A DNA stretch of 64,000 nt. Origin: Mycolicibacterium madagascariense. GTDB taxonomy: Bacteria; Actinomycetota; Actinomycetes; Mycobacteriales; Mycobacteriaceae. The first letter of the stretch is position 1. Each line of letters opens with the position of its first letter. Shown piece after piece: positions 32,488 to 41,605 of the stretch. A program made the position numbers and the translations under genes. Below the pieces are notes generated by a model that saw nothing but the letters and a program-made list of their open reading frames with translations, was not told where the DNA came from and did not search any database. Location: NCBI RefSeq assembly GCF_010729665.1, contig NZ_AP022610.1:434001-498000 (forward strand), read 5' to 3'.

Positions 32488-33360
32488 CTAGCGCACGACC
32501 ATTCGACGAACATCGCCAGCCGTGGCGATGAATCCGGGCAGCGCGTCCTGACTTTCGATGGGTTGCAGGGCAATGGTGTCGATCCCCGCGTCGCGGTAGG
32601 GCTGAAGCCCGGCCGCAATGTCCTCGGCACTCCCGCCGACGCCGAACTCCCCGCCGTCCGGCACCTCGAGCCGCGCTGCTTCCTCGGCGAGCAGCCGACC
32701 CGGATCGTCACCGGGCACGCACACCAAAAAGATCACCGTGGTGAACGGTCGGTCTCCGGCGGAGGCCCGACCCGAAGCAACGTGACCGATCGCCTCGCCG
32801 ACCGTGGTGGTCGAGTAGCGGCTGTCGAGGATGACGCCATCGGCGATCTCGCCCGCCAGCTTCAGCGTCTTCGGGCCCGTGCCTCCGATGAGGATGGGCA
32901 GCCGCTGCTCCGGGGCAAACTCGAGCTGCACGTCGGTCAGAGTGACGTAGCGACCACGCACGGTGACGTTCTCCCCGGCCAGCAGCGCCTGCAGCGCCGT
33001 CACGTATTCGCGCAGCAGGGTCATCGGCGAGTCCACGGCCGAACCCGCCTGGCGCATCCAGCTCTGGACGCCGTGGCCGACCGCGATCTGCACCCGGCCC
33101 GGGAACGTCGCCTCCAGCGTGGCGAACTCCATGGCGGCGGCAGCGACGTTGCGCAACGGCGCTGGGACCAGACCGACGCCCACCCTGAGCCGCTCGGTCG
33201 CGGCCAGGGCAATGGCGACCTGAGCGATGCCGCCCTGCAGGAAGCAGTCCTCCCACAGCCATAGTTCGTCGACGCCGGCGGCTTCGGCCGCTAGGGCCGC
33301 CTCCCGCAGACCTTCGGGGCGATAGGTCGGGCGGTAGATGACGGCGAGTCGAGTCTGCAT
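32488..33360 (-). CDS. LLM-class (F420-dependent family) oxidoreductase
   Basis: 290 residues forming one luciferase-like TIM-barrel domain. Visible family segments are LRVGVGLVPAPLRNVAAAAM, FPGRVQIAVGHGV, RLPILIGGTGPKTLKLAGEIADG (given here in parts) and a C-terminal AGIDTIALQPI. In mycobacteria such proteins mostly use coenzyme F420; FMN use cannot be excluded from sequence alone, and the substrate is unknown. The ATG at 33360 was chosen because the fold starts immediately after it; an upstream extension of the frame to 33633 has no family resemblance. It lies upstream of the coiled-coil gene on the same strand, with a 136-base gap, and 55 bases downstream of the MOSC gene. Confidence 0.8.
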   Translation of the reverse strand: MQTRLAVIYRPTYRPEGLREAALAAEAAGVDELWLWEDCFLQGGIAQVAIALAATERLRVGVGLVPAPLRNVAAAAMEFATLEATFPGRVQIAVGHGVQSWMRQAGSAVDSPMTLLREYVTALQALLAGENVTVRGRYVTLTDVQLEFAPEQRLPILIGGTGPKTLKLAGEIADGVILDSRYSTTTVGEAIGHVASGRASAGDRPFTTVIFLVCVPGDDPGRLLAEEAARLEVPDGGEFGVGGSAEDIAAGLQPYRDAGIDTIALQPIESQDALPGFIATAGDVRRMVVR

Positions 33361-33415
33361 CCGCCCATCATGCGCGAAGACACCGCAGCGTGCGGCCTGC
33401 GGCCTGGGCCAACCG

Positions 33416-34069
33416 CTAGCTCGCGGCCTTGCGGAGCGCTTTCCTTCGTACGTCGTCGGGAAGAGCCTCCGCGACAAGGATTTCGGGGAGCAGCTCGGGC
33501 TCGAGCATGAGGGCCCGATAGACGAGCGCGATCGTGACCCCGTGGTCGGGGCGTTCGACGATGGTGATGTCGTCGCCACTGCGCACCGTCCCCGGGTGCA
33601 GCACCCGCAGGTAGGCGCCGGGGGAGCCGCCATGCGTGAAAGTCCTTATCCAGCCGCGTATTCCGAGCCGGGTAGCGAACGTCTTGCACGGTGTTCGCGG
33701 CCGTGTCACCTCGAGCAGCAGACCGTCATCGCCGACGCGCCAGCGTTCGCCGATGAGGGCACCGCTGACGTCGACGCCCGTGGTGGTGACGTTCTCGCCG
33801 AACAATCCGTTGGTGAGCTCGCGGTCGAGGCGGGTCTCCCACGCGTCGAGGTCCTCGCGCGCGTAGGCGTACACCGCCTGGTCGTCACCGCCGTGCAGCT
33901 TCTGATTGCCGATGACGTCACCCTCGAGCCCGCTGCCCAGTCCGCTGCGCATGGGGCCGGGCGCGCGGACGAGGACCGGTTCCTCCGTCGGTCGCTTGTC
34001 GATGCCCGTCTTTGGCCGCTGGTCGTCACCAGCGGTGTGCGTGCGGTTGACCGTCAACACCGATGCCAC
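33416..34069 (-). CDS. MOSC-domain protein (YiiM-like)
   Basis: 217 residues. The MOSC fold is recognisable from GLEGDVIGNQKLHGGDDQAV and NGLFGENVTTTGVDV, followed by LLLEVTRPRTPCKTF with the single conserved Cys, and SPGAYLRVLHPGTV. MOSC proteins carry sulfur or molybdenum-cofactor related chemistry on that Cys. The stand-alone YiiM type reduces N-hydroxylated compounds in E. coli with other subunits. No molybdenum-cofactor genes are near. It is divergent from the membrane protein at 34138. Confidence 0.8.
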   Translation of the reverse strand: MASVLTVNRTHTAGDDQRPKTGIDKRPTEEPVLVRAPGPMRSGLGSGLEGDVIGNQKLHGGDDQAVYAYAREDLDAWETRLDRELTNGLFGENVTTTGVDVSGALIGERWRVGDDGLLLEVTRPRTPCKTFATRLGIRGWIRTFTHGGSPGAYLRVLHPGTVRSGDDITIVERPDHGVTIALVYRALMLEPELLPEILVAEALPDDVRRKALRKAAS

Positions 34070-34137
34070 CCCACGAGGGTAGTGGGGGCGCGACGGGCGC
34101 GCCTGCCAGCGGGCACTCGGCGTAGGTTCTCTGTGTC

Positions 34138-34821
34138 ATGCTCGGACTCCTCCTTCCCCTCCTGGGCTTCGCGTTCCTCGACTCGTTGAACGTGCTCAAT
34201 CTGGGGGTGACGTCGGCGGTCGTCTACGACAGCAGGTTGAGCCGCAGGTCAGCGTTGCCCGGTGGCCTGAGCTTCGTGGCCGGCGTGTTCGTCGCCACCG
34301 CCACGTTCGGCATGCTGACCGTGCTGGGCATCGACTTCGTCACCGACCGGACCGAGCTCACGGTGACGCCCACCATCCGCTACTGGGGACAGCTGATCCT
34401 CGGCGTCGTCTTGGTCGCCGTGGCGAGCGTCTCCGGCTCGGCGCGACCCGCTGCACCCCCGTGGGCGCTGAATCTGACCCGCCGCAACCCGTGGCTGTTC
34501 GCCATCGTCGGCCTGGTGATCGGCGTCGGCCAGGCGGTCACGTCGGTGCCCTACCTGACGTCACTGACCATGGTCTCGGCGCGCAACCTGCCGCCGACGC
34601 TGTGGCCGATGATCGTCCTCGCCTACTGCGCCCTGGCGCTGGTGCCGTCGCTCACGGTGTTGGCGCTCTCGACGCAGCGGACGCTGAGGGCCAGGCGCAT
34701 ACAACGGGCCATCGTCAGGGTGACGACGCGCTACGGTCCGATCACCGTGCGAATCCTGTTCTGCGCCATTGGGATAGCACTGGTGGTCGACGCGCTGCTG
34801 CACTACCGGATGCTGTCGTGA
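34138..34821 (+). CDS. GAP/Sap-family membrane protein
   Basis: 227 residues with about six transmembrane helices, the first at the extreme N-terminus (LGLLLPLLGFAFLDSLNVLN). The pattern fits the actinobacterial GAP/Sap family. Its members are small membrane proteins needed to move glycopeptidolipid (Gap) or sulfolipid (Sap) to the surface, usually beside lipid biosynthesis genes. None of those genes is immediately adjacent here, so the cargo is unknown. It starts 68 bases from the divergent MOSC gene and is followed 24 bases later by another small membrane protein. Confidence 0.65.
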   Translation: MLGLLLPLLGFAFLDSLNVLNLGVTSAVVYDSRLSRRSALPGGLSFVAGVFVATATFGMLTVLGIDFVTDRTELTVTPTIRYWGQLILGVVLVAVASVSGSARPAAPPWALNLTRRNPWLFAIVGLVIGVGQAVTSVPYLTSLTMVSARNLPPTLWPMIVLAYCALALVPSLTVLALSTQRTLRARRIQRAIVRVTTRYGPITVRILFCAIGIALVVDALLHYRMLS

Positions 34822-34845
34822 CCCACGCGGGCTACGGTGGCACCG

Positions 34846-35397
34846 ATGATCCCGTCCGAGGAGTACCGAGAGTTCTTCGTCGCCATCGCCGGTGCGGCTG
34901 CGGCGTTGATCGGCCTGCTGTTCGTGGCCGTCTCCGTCTTCCCGGAGCGGGCGCGGCAGGCGCAGACCCAGGTGGCCTTCCACAACCGCGCGTCGGCGGC
35001 CCTGCTCGTCCTGACCAACGCGTTGGTGTTGTCGCTGGCGGCGCTGGTGCCCGGGACGACCCTCGGCTGGTGGGCCGTCTGGATGAGCGTCACCGTGCTG
35101 ATGTTCGTCGCGGCCACCGTCCGGTCGCTGGTCGGCGGGCGGACCGAGCGCGGCGCCTCCCTCGGCGTCGTCGTCGCCCTGCTGCTGCTCGCCGGGTTCG
35201 AGGCATACGCAGGCATTCGCCTGGTCCGTTCGGACCCGACGGCGCTGTCGACGCTGTGCTACGTGCTGATCGGTGACCTGCTGGTCGGCATCAGCAGGGC
35301 ATGGCAGCTCGTCGGCCTGCGGGACACCGGACTGCTCACGTCGCTGCGCATCCTGGCCGGCTTCGGGCCCGCCGACGCCAAGCCGGCCGACAACTGA
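34846..35397 (+). CDS. Small integral membrane protein, function unknown
   Basis: 183 residues with four likely membrane helices (FFVAIAGAAAALIGLLFVAV near the N-terminus, then ALLVLTNALVLSLAALV, WWAVWMSVTVLMFVAA and LGVVVALLLLAGFEAYAG). The N-terminal EEYREFFVAIAG with a buried Gly/Ala helix recurs in uncharacterised bacterial membrane proteins. An alternative GTG start at 34837 would add three residues. It probably shares a transcript with the preceding Sap-like gene and ends 6 bases before the convergent dehydrogenase gene. Confidence 0.6.
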   Translation: MIPSEEYREFFVAIAGAAAALIGLLFVAVSVFPERARQAQTQVAFHNRASAALLVLTNALVLSLAALVPGTTLGWWAVWMSVTVLMFVAATVRSLVGGRTERGASLGVVVALLLLAGFEAYAGIRLVRSDPTALSTLCYVLIGDLLVGISRAWQLVGLRDTGLLTSLRILAGFGPADAKPADN

Positions 35398-35403
35398 GGC
35401 GGG

Positions 35404-36636
35404 CTACGCGGTGCCGTCGTCGATGCGCGGCATCTTCTCCGGCGACGCCGTGTCGAGCACCATCGCCGCGACGCGCGACCGGTGTTCCTCGGCGCTGCCG
35501 AGCAGGGCGGCGTCGACGGTGGCCCGCTTGAAGTACAGATGCGCCTGGTGTTCCCACGTGAAGCCGATGCCGCCGAGGGTCTGAATGGCGTCGGCGGCGA
35601 TCCGGCTGAACGCCGCCGAACACGTCGCCTGCGCGATGCTGGCCGCCAGCGCCGGGTCGTCGGAGCCCTCCGACAGCGCCCACACGGCGTGATACGCCGT
35701 CGACCGCGCGTGTTCGAGGTCCACCATCATGTCCGCGAGTCGGTGCTTCACGGCCTGGAAGGAACCGATGGGCCTACCGAACTGCAGGCGGTCCTTCGCG
35801 TACTGCACCGCCACGTCGAGGATGTGCTGCGCGGCGCCGACCTGTTCGGTCGCGAGCAGTGCCGCGCCGACGTGCAGGGCGTGGCTGATCACGCGGGCGG
35901 CCTCGTCGGGTCCGGCGACCAGCCGTGCGGGCGCGTCGGACAGGCTGATCGTGGCCTGCGGCCTGGTCAGGTCGACCGTGCGCAGCGGCGTGCGCTCCAC
36001 TCCTGCTGCCGCGGCGTCGACGACGAAGAGCCCCAAGCCATTTGGGCCCGCGGCGGCGACCAGGAGATCGTCGGCCGCCCCCGCATCGACCACCCACTCG
36101 ACGGTGCCGCTCAGCGCCCAGTCCTCGCCGGCGGGCGTGGCCGTCACCGTGACCGTCGTGTCGAGATCACCCGCGCGGTCGCGCACGGCGAACGCCGCGG
36201 TGCGCCGACCCTCGACGAGTTCGGCGAGCACCTCGTCACGCACCGGACTCGACGAGGCGGCCACCAATGCAGGGATCGCGAGGTACACCGTGCCGAAGAA
36301 CGGGCCGCACGCGAGCGCAGCGCCGAGCTCCTCGACCGCCACGGCCTGATCGACGAGGGTGCCGCCGACCCCGCCGTCGGCCTCGGGGACCGAAAGACCA
36401 AGCACGCCAAGCTCAGTGCCCAACCGCTGCCACGTCTTGGCGTCGAACGGCGGGTCGGACTCCATGAGCCGACGCACGGTCTGCTCGTCGAAGTTCTCTG
36501 CGCAGAAGCGGCGCACCGCGGCCAGCAGCTCCTGCTGTTCGTCGGTGAACATGAACTCGGCGCGCGGTTCGTCCGCCACAGTCTCCGCAAGCTTCTCAGC
36601 AATATTTTCGGGCTGATCCGCAAGCTTCTCAGCCAC
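35404..36636 (-). CDS. Acyl-CoA dehydrogenase, second subunit (FadE type)
   Basis: 410 residues. The C-terminal acyl-CoA dehydrogenase fold is clear (YAKDRLQFGRPIGSFQAVKH, IQTLGGIGFTWEHQAHLYF); the N-terminal half is divergent. The start is GTG at 36636 behind AAGGAGG at 6 bases, and the first bases overlap the stop of the upstream dehydrogenase gene (GTGGCTGA), so translation is coupled. The N-terminal extension contains a repeated AEKLA before the family-like MFTDEQQELL. Two adjacent, unlike FadE genes are typical of the mycobacterial heterotetrameric dehydrogenases that handle steroid side chains and other CoA esters. The substrate here is not evident. Confidence 0.85.
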   Translation of the reverse strand: MAEKLADQPENIAEKLAETVADEPRAEFMFTDEQQELLAAVRRFCAENFDEQTVRRLMESDPPFDAKTWQRLGTELGVLGLSVPEADGGVGGTLVDQAVAVEELGAALACGPFFGTVYLAIPALVAASSSPVRDEVLAELVEGRRTAAFAVRDRAGDLDTTVTVTATPAGEDWALSGTVEWVVDAGAADDLLVAAAGPNGLGLFVVDAAAAGVERTPLRTVDLTRPQATISLSDAPARLVAGPDEAARVISHALHVGAALLATEQVGAAQHILDVAVQYAKDRLQFGRPIGSFQAVKHRLADMMVDLEHARSTAYHAVWALSEGSDDPALAASIAQATCSAAFSRIAADAIQTLGGIGFTWEHQAHLYFKRATVDAALLGSAEEHRSRVAAMVLDTASPEKMPRIDDGTA

Positions 36637-37825
36637 GCGGGACCTCCTTCCACGGCATGCCCGCATCGGCACGCAGATCACCGGGCAGGCCGAGCACCCG
36701 CTCGCCCAGAATGTTGCGCATCACGTCCGACGTTCCCCCTTCGATGGTGTTGGCGCGGCTGCGCAGATATCGCTGCTGGATCGAGCCGCGCCAGTCGGAC
36801 TCCGCGCGGTCACCCTCCGGCGTGGCGTACTTGTGATATAGAATCGCCTCTGGCCCAAGGAGATCTATGCAGAACTGGTAGATGTGCTGGTTCAGTTCGG
36901 CGCCGACGAGCTTGCCGATCGACCCTTCGGGGCCCGGGCCACCGACCGTGGCCGAGACGCGCGACCGCTCCGACGTCAGACGCTGCGCCTCCGACCGCAG
37001 CCACAGCTGACTCAGCCGGTCGCGCAGGACCGGCGTCTGCCGTTCCGGCCGCGCCGCCCACAGCGAGACCGCCTCGGAGATCGTGCCCGCACCGCGGCGA
37101 CTCCCGCTGCCGCCGAGGGCGCTGCGCTCGTTCATCAACGTCGTCATCGCGACGGCCCAGCCGTTGCCGACCCCGCCGAGCCGATGCGCGTCCGGAATGC
37201 GGGCGTCGGTGAAGTACACCTCGTTGAACTCCGCCTGTCCGGTGAGCTGACGCAGCGGGCGCGTCTGCACGCCGGGGGCATGCATGTCGATGACGAAGTA
37301 GGTGAGCCCCTTGTGCTTTGGGACGTCCGGGTTCGTGCGCGCCAGGAGCAGACCCCAGCGCGCGCGGTGGGCCAGGCTGGTCCAGACCTTCTGCCCGTTG
37401 ATCACCCACTCGTCGCCGTCGGGCACGGCTGACGTCGCGAGACCGGCGAGGTCACTGCCCGCGCCCGGCTCGGAGAACAGCTGACACCAGATGTCCTCGG
37501 TGGTGGCCAGTGGACGCAACCACTGCCGCTTCACGTCCTCGGACTGCGCGTGCTCGCGGATCGTCGGGGCGGCCATGCCGTAGCCCATGGGGTTGAGTCC
37601 GAGCGGGACCGGCCCGCCGGCACCCTGCAGGACGCGATCTGCGACGGCCTGGTTGCCTCGCGAAACATTGAGTCCCCCAAGCCCTTCGGGGAAGTGCACC
37701 CAGGACAGCCCGGCGTCGTAGCAGGCGCCGAGGAACTCCTGGATGGGGACCGACTTCGGATCGTGGTCGGCCACGACCTCGCGCGCCAGTGCGGCCACTC
37801 GATCGGAATCAGCAACGTTGCTCAT
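36629..37825 (-). CDS. Acyl-CoA dehydrogenase, first subunit (FadE type)
   Basis: 398 residues. Complete family landmarks: QLFSEPGAGSDLAGL (FAD/substrate loop), EWVINGQKVWTSLAH, and near the C-terminus RANTIEGGTSDVMRNILGER. It should oxidise an acyl-CoA to the 2-enoyl-CoA using FAD, passing electrons to ETF. It is first in a two-gene operon whose second gene overlaps it by 8 bases; the pair probably forms an alpha2beta2 enzyme. It is divergent from UDP-glucose dehydrogenase across about 197 bases in which I see no known operator. Confidence 0.9.
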   Translation of the reverse strand: MSNVADSDRVAALAREVVADHDPKSVPIQEFLGACYDAGLSWVHFPEGLGGLNVSRGNQAVADRVLQGAGGPVPLGLNPMGYGMAAPTIREHAQSEDVKRQWLRPLATTEDIWCQLFSEPGAGSDLAGLATSAVPDGDEWVINGQKVWTSLAHRARWGLLLARTNPDVPKHKGLTYFVIDMHAPGVQTRPLRQLTGQAEFNEVYFTDARIPDAHRLGGVGNGWAVAMTTLMNERSALGGSGSRRGAGTISEAVSLWAARPERQTPVLRDRLSQLWLRSEAQRLTSERSRVSATVGGPGPEGSIGKLVGAELNQHIYQFCIDLLGPEAILYHKYATPEGDRAESDWRGSIQQRYLRSRANTIEGGTSDVMRNILGERVLGLPGDLRADAGMPWKEVPRG

Positions 37826-38022
37826 TCAGCCACGATAGGAGTCGACACCTGTCAACCGACACCGGGGGGCCCCTTGGGGTGAACGCGGGCGTCGAGCACA
37901 CGGCCAACAGTTGAACGTTTCGCGCACGGCAGCGTCGAGCGGTCCTGAGCACCGCTGTGAGCGGTACGTTCGGCGCTGGCAATCCAAGGTCTGCCGACCG
38001 CGTTGACAGGAGTGACGAAGCC

Positions 38023-39324
38023 GTGCGTCTGACGGTATTCGGATTGGGTTATCTGGGTCTGACACACGCCGTGTGCATGGCCGAGCTCGGTCACGAAGTC
38101 CTCGGCGTCGAGGTCGACGAGGCGAAGGTGGCGCGGCTGCAGGCGGGCGACGTGCCGTTCTACGAACCCGGCCTCGCCGACCTGCTGACCAAGCACCTCG
38201 ACACCGGTCTGCTGGTGATCTCGACGAGCTACCGGCAGGCCGCCGAGTGGGGCGACGTGTTCTTCATCGCCGTCGGCACCCCGCAGAAGAAGGGGGAGTC
38301 CGCGGCCGACCTCCGCTACGTCGAGGCCGTGGTGGACAACCTGGCGCCGCTGGTCGACCGCGACGTCCTCGTCCTTGGCAAGTCCACCGTCCCGGTGGGC
38401 ACGTGCGCCAAGCTCGTCGAGCGCGTCCGGGCTCGATCCCAGGGCGCCGACATCGAGATCGCGTGGAACCCCGAGTTCCTCCGCGAGGGGTTCGCGATCG
38501 AGGACACGCTGCAGCCCGATCGCATCGTCCTGGGCCGGCGTCCGTCGGGTCGAGCGGAGGCGCTCACCCGCGAGCTCTACGCCGACATCCTGCGCCACGA
38601 CACGCCTTTCATCCTCACCGATCCCGAGACGGCCGAGTTGGTGAAGGTGTCGGCCAACGCGTTCCTGGCCACCAAGATCTCGTTCATCAACGCGATCGCC
38701 GAGGTGTGCGAGGCCGTCGGCGCGGACGTCCGGGCCGTCGCCGACGCCATCGGGTACGACGCCCGCATCGGCCGCCGCTATCTGAACGCGGGCATCGGTT
38801 TCGGCGGTGGCTGCCTCCCCAAGGACATTCGGGCGTTCATGGCGCGCGCCGGCGAACTCGGGGCGTCGGAGGCGCTGACGTTCCTGCGCGAGGTCGACAA
38901 CGTCAACATGCGGCGGCGCACCCGGATGGTCGACGTGGTGCGCGGCGCCTGTCACGGCTCGCTGCTCGGGGTCAACGTCGGCATCCTCGGGGCGGCGTTC
39001 AAGCCCGACTCCGACGACGTCCGGGATTCCCCCGCGCTCAACGTCGCCGGGCAGCTGCAACTCCAGGGTGCCTCGGTGACGGTGTACGACCCCAAGGCGA
39101 TCGAGAACTCCAAGGCCATCTTTCCGACGCTGTCCTACGCGGCCTCGGCTGACGACGCGTGCGAGAACGCCGACGTGGTGATGGTGTTGACGGAGTGGCC
39201 GGAGTTCGTCCGCATCGACCCCGACGACCTGAGCGCGCTCGTCAGGACGAAGACGATCGTCGACGGTCGGCTGTGTCTGGACCGGCAGCGTTGGTCGGGC
39301 TGCGGGTGGACCTACCTGACCTGA
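38023..39324 (+). CDS. UDP-glucose 6-dehydrogenase
   Basis: 433 residues of the UDP-glucose/GDP-mannose dehydrogenase family. The N-terminal Rossmann motif is VFGLGYLGLTHA. The substrate-loop segments are STVPVGTCAKLVERV and NPEFLREG, the catalytic Cys264 is in GFGGGCLPKDI, and the C-terminal domain contains GAAFKPDSDDVRDSP. It makes UDP-glucuronate from UDP-glucose with two NAD+. The GTG start at 38023 was chosen at the edge of the Rossmann strand, with AGGAG upstream; a longer frame to 37957 exists. The gene ends overlapping by 13 bases the convergent glycosyltransferase gene, so the pair may serve the same sugar pathway. Confidence 0.9.
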   Translation: MRLTVFGLGYLGLTHAVCMAELGHEVLGVEVDEAKVARLQAGDVPFYEPGLADLLTKHLDTGLLVISTSYRQAAEWGDVFFIAVGTPQKKGESAADLRYVEAVVDNLAPLVDRDVLVLGKSTVPVGTCAKLVERVRARSQGADIEIAWNPEFLREGFAIEDTLQPDRIVLGRRPSGRAEALTRELYADILRHDTPFILTDPETAELVKVSANAFLATKISFINAIAEVCEAVGADVRAVADAIGYDARIGRRYLNAGIGFGGGCLPKDIRAFMARAGELGASEALTFLREVDNVNMRRRTRMVDVVRGACHGSLLGVNVGILGAAFKPDSDDVRDSPALNVAGQLQLQGASVTVYDPKAIENSKAIFPTLSYAASADDACENADVVMVLTEWPEFVRIDPDDLSALVRTKTIVDGRLCLDRQRWSGCGWTYLT

Positions 39325-40538
39325 GCCAGTCGTCGGGCCACCCCGGCGATGCCGTCCGCGACGGCCGTCCGGCCCAGCGTGGCGAAGAACCTGGGTAGAG
39401 ATGGCGAGCCGTCCGTCGGAGACGACGACGGGCCCTCCTCGATGAGGCTCCGGTAGATGCCGAGGTAACGCTCGATGCTCGCGTCGTCCGACGTGTGGGT
39501 CACGGCGTGGCTGCGCACCCGGTCGCGGGACAGCGTCGCGACGTCGGCGACGGCCGCCGCCATCGCCGCGGTGTCGCCCGGCGCGACGACCCGGCCGACG
39601 TCGGGGGTGACCAGGTGGCGTATCGCGCCGCGGTCGAAGGCGATCACCGGGGTGCCGCACGACATGGCCTCGGCGACGACCAGACCGAAGGCCTCGTCCC
39701 AGCAGGGGGTGATCAACGCGGCGGCAGCCCCTCCGACGAGCTCCGCCAGTTGCGGCTGGCCGAGGTGCCCGACGTAGGTGACGTCACCGCCGAGGTGCGG
39801 GCGGACCTTGCGGCGGAAGTACCGTTCGTCGTAGATCGGCCCGGCCAGCCGTAGTGGCATGCCCGCCCGGCGGGCCGCGTCGATGGCGGCGTGCGGCCCC
39901 TTCTCCGGGGTGATGCGGCCGAACCACACGAGATGTGAACCGCCCGGGCCGGCCGGCCAATCACTCACGCGGACACCGCCATTCACCACCATGACGTCGT
40001 CGACGACGTCACGCCACAGCTCGGCGGCGGACTCGCTCACCGACGCGAAGCGGCTGCCCCGCCCGCCGCTGGCCCGGATCGCCGACTTCAGCCACAGCAC
40101 CGGAGCCGTGTGCAGCGTCGTCAGCATCGGCACGCGCAGGCGCGCTGCCAGCAGGATGGGCCAGTAGTGGTAGGCGTGGTTGTGCACGACGTCGAATGAG
40201 GCTCCGCCGTCGTCGATCAGCGTTCGCATCAGTGCGAGGTAGTCGCGGTGATCGGGGACCGGGGCCTGCCACTGCGGACGGATCTTCGTGCCGATCGGGC
40301 GGACGTCGACGTCGAACGGCGCGTCCGCCGCGCCCAGGTCGGAGTGCGGAGCGGCGAACAGCGTCACGGAGTGCCCACGCGCGGCGAGCGCGCGGACGAG
40401 GTACCAGACGTAGGACTCCAGGCCCCCGGGAAAGGGCTGACGAATGGGAAATCGGTTGTGCGCGATGATCGCAATGCGCAGCGCGCGCGTCGGCACCCCG
40501 TCGGGCCCGCTGGCCCGGGTCAGCGGACCGGCGCCCAT
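39312..40538 (-). CDS. Glycosyltransferase, GT4 family
   Basis: About 408 residues. A GT-B enzyme: the N-terminal domain starts LRIAIIAHNRFPIRQPFPGG, and the C-terminal domain has HLVWFGRITPEKGPHAAIDA and PCWDEAFGLVVAEAMSCGTP, the EX7E donor-binding motif. It would move a nucleotide-activated sugar to an acceptor at the cytosolic face. The ATG at 40538 overlaps the upstream glycosyltransferase by 19 bases; the GTG at 40496, closer to the fold, is an equally good start. Operonic with the GT2 gene. Confidence 0.85.
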   Translation of the reverse strand: MGAGPLTRASGPDGVPTRALRIAIIAHNRFPIRQPFPGGLESYVWYLVRALAARGHSVTLFAAPHSDLGAADAPFDVDVRPIGTKIRPQWQAPVPDHRDYLALMRTLIDDGGASFDVVHNHAYHYWPILLAARLRVPMLTTLHTAPVLWLKSAIRASGGRGSRFASVSESAAELWRDVVDDVMVVNGGVRVSDWPAGPGGSHLVWFGRITPEKGPHAAIDAARRAGMPLRLAGPIYDERYFRRKVRPHLGGDVTYVGHLGQPQLAELVGGAAAALITPCWDEAFGLVVAEAMSCGTPVIAFDRGAIRHLVTPDVGRVVAPGDTAAMAAAVADVATLSRDRVRSHAVTHTSDDASIERYLGIYRSLIEEGPSSSPTDGSPSLPRFFATLGRTAVADGIAGVARRLAQVR

Positions 40539-41260
40539 TCCCGACTGGTGGATCTGCGGAACAGGAACACCGACACGGAGTTGGAGAACCAACTCAGCAG
40601 CAGGCGGGGCCATCCCACGGCGTGCGCACGACGTCCGGTGTGCCACACCGTCAGGCGGTTGGTGAAGCGCGTCCGACCGATCTTCGACAGCCTGCGGAAC
40701 AGGTCCATGTCCTCCGACGCCGCGAGCCGCTCGTCGAAACCCTCGACCTGCTTGAAGGCATGGGCGGTGATCATCATGAACTCCCCGCCCGAGCCACCGA
40801 TGTGAAACACGTTGTTCTGCAACCCGAATTGCAGGCCGAGGGTGAAGAACACGTAGCGATCGAAGAACGTGCTCGCCTCGCGGAACACCCGGTAGCGGCA
40901 AGTCAGTCCCACCACGTCGGGACGACGTTCGAACTCGTCGAAGGCGGTCGCGAAGAAGGCGTCGACGTCGTCGATCACGACGTCGGCGTCGACGAACACG
41001 ATGAAGTCACCGCTGGCGAGCGCCGCACCCATGTTCCTGGCCATGCCGATGGTCTGCCTGGCCGCACCGTCGTAGACGACCACCTCGTCGGCGTAGCGGC
41101 GGCAGACCTCGATGGTGCCGTCGGTGCTGTTGCCGTCGGAGACGATGATCTGGTGCCGACCGGAATACCCGGCCAGGCACTGCAGAGTTCTCTCGATGGT
41201 CTGTATCTCGTTGAGCGTCGGGACGACGAACGAAATCGTCGACACGGTGTTCAACCCCAT
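40520..41260 (-). CDS. Glycosyltransferase, GT2 family
   Basis: 246 residues. A GT-A enzyme opening SFVVPTLNEIQTIERTLQCL, with NSTDGT, RNMGAALASGDFIVFVDADV (metal-binding Asp-Ala-Asp) and EDMDLFRRL as the acceptor-side acid region. A hydrophobic segment near the C-terminus (WPRLLLSWFSNSVSVFLF) may associate with the membrane. A run of G (GGGGG) lies nine bases before the ATG. It is first gene of a two-gene glycosyltransferase operon; the promoter must lie in the 345-base gap upstream. Confidence 0.85.
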   Translation of the reverse strand: MGLNTVSTISFVVPTLNEIQTIERTLQCLAGYSGRHQIIVSDGNSTDGTIEVCRRYADEVVVYDGAARQTIGMARNMGAALASGDFIVFVDADVVIDDVDAFFATAFDEFERRPDVVGLTCRYRVFREASTFFDRYVFFTLGLQFGLQNNVFHIGGSGGEFMMITAHAFKQVEGFDERLAASEDMDLFRRLSKIGRTRFTNRLTVWHTGRRAHAVGWPRLLLSWFSNSVSVFLFRRSTSREWAPVR

Positions 41261-41605
41261 GGCACTACCCCCTATGCATTCCGAGACGCCCCCCAGGCGA
41301 ATCCGCTACAGCAACCCTGCTGCAGCACCGCGTCATGGAATCAGCCGTTGATGAACTGCCGCTGCTCATTTGCTGTCAAATTGCTTGCGGGCGGGTTTTC
41401 GCGCCGTGTACGACCGCATTGCCCGAGGCTTCGAGCTGCGGCAAATAGGGGTGAGGTGAATGGTGGGTGAATTGCTGGTACTTCGACGCTCGGCGAGCGA
41501 AAGGCAAACGGCGGGCCGTACATCGGGGGCGGCGCCGTCGGCCGTGAATCGACCCCGGAGCGATTTTGCCGAAATCGCGCGCGCCGGTCGACGCGCGGTC
41601 AGCTC
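41261..41605. other. Intergenic region upstream of the glycosyltransferase operon
   Basis: 345 bases, with the start of the glycosyltransferase operon at one end and the end of the ABC-exporter operon (same strand) at the other. It should hold the glycosyltransferase promoter and the exporter terminator. I see no strong hairpin, no recognised operator and no credible gene; a 60-codon minus-strand frame (41341-41523) lacks support. Confidence 0.5.

Noticed and set aside
41341..41523. 60-codon minus-strand frame in the 345-base gap
   Set aside because: No ribosome site, no signal or domain, and composition unlike neighbouring genes.
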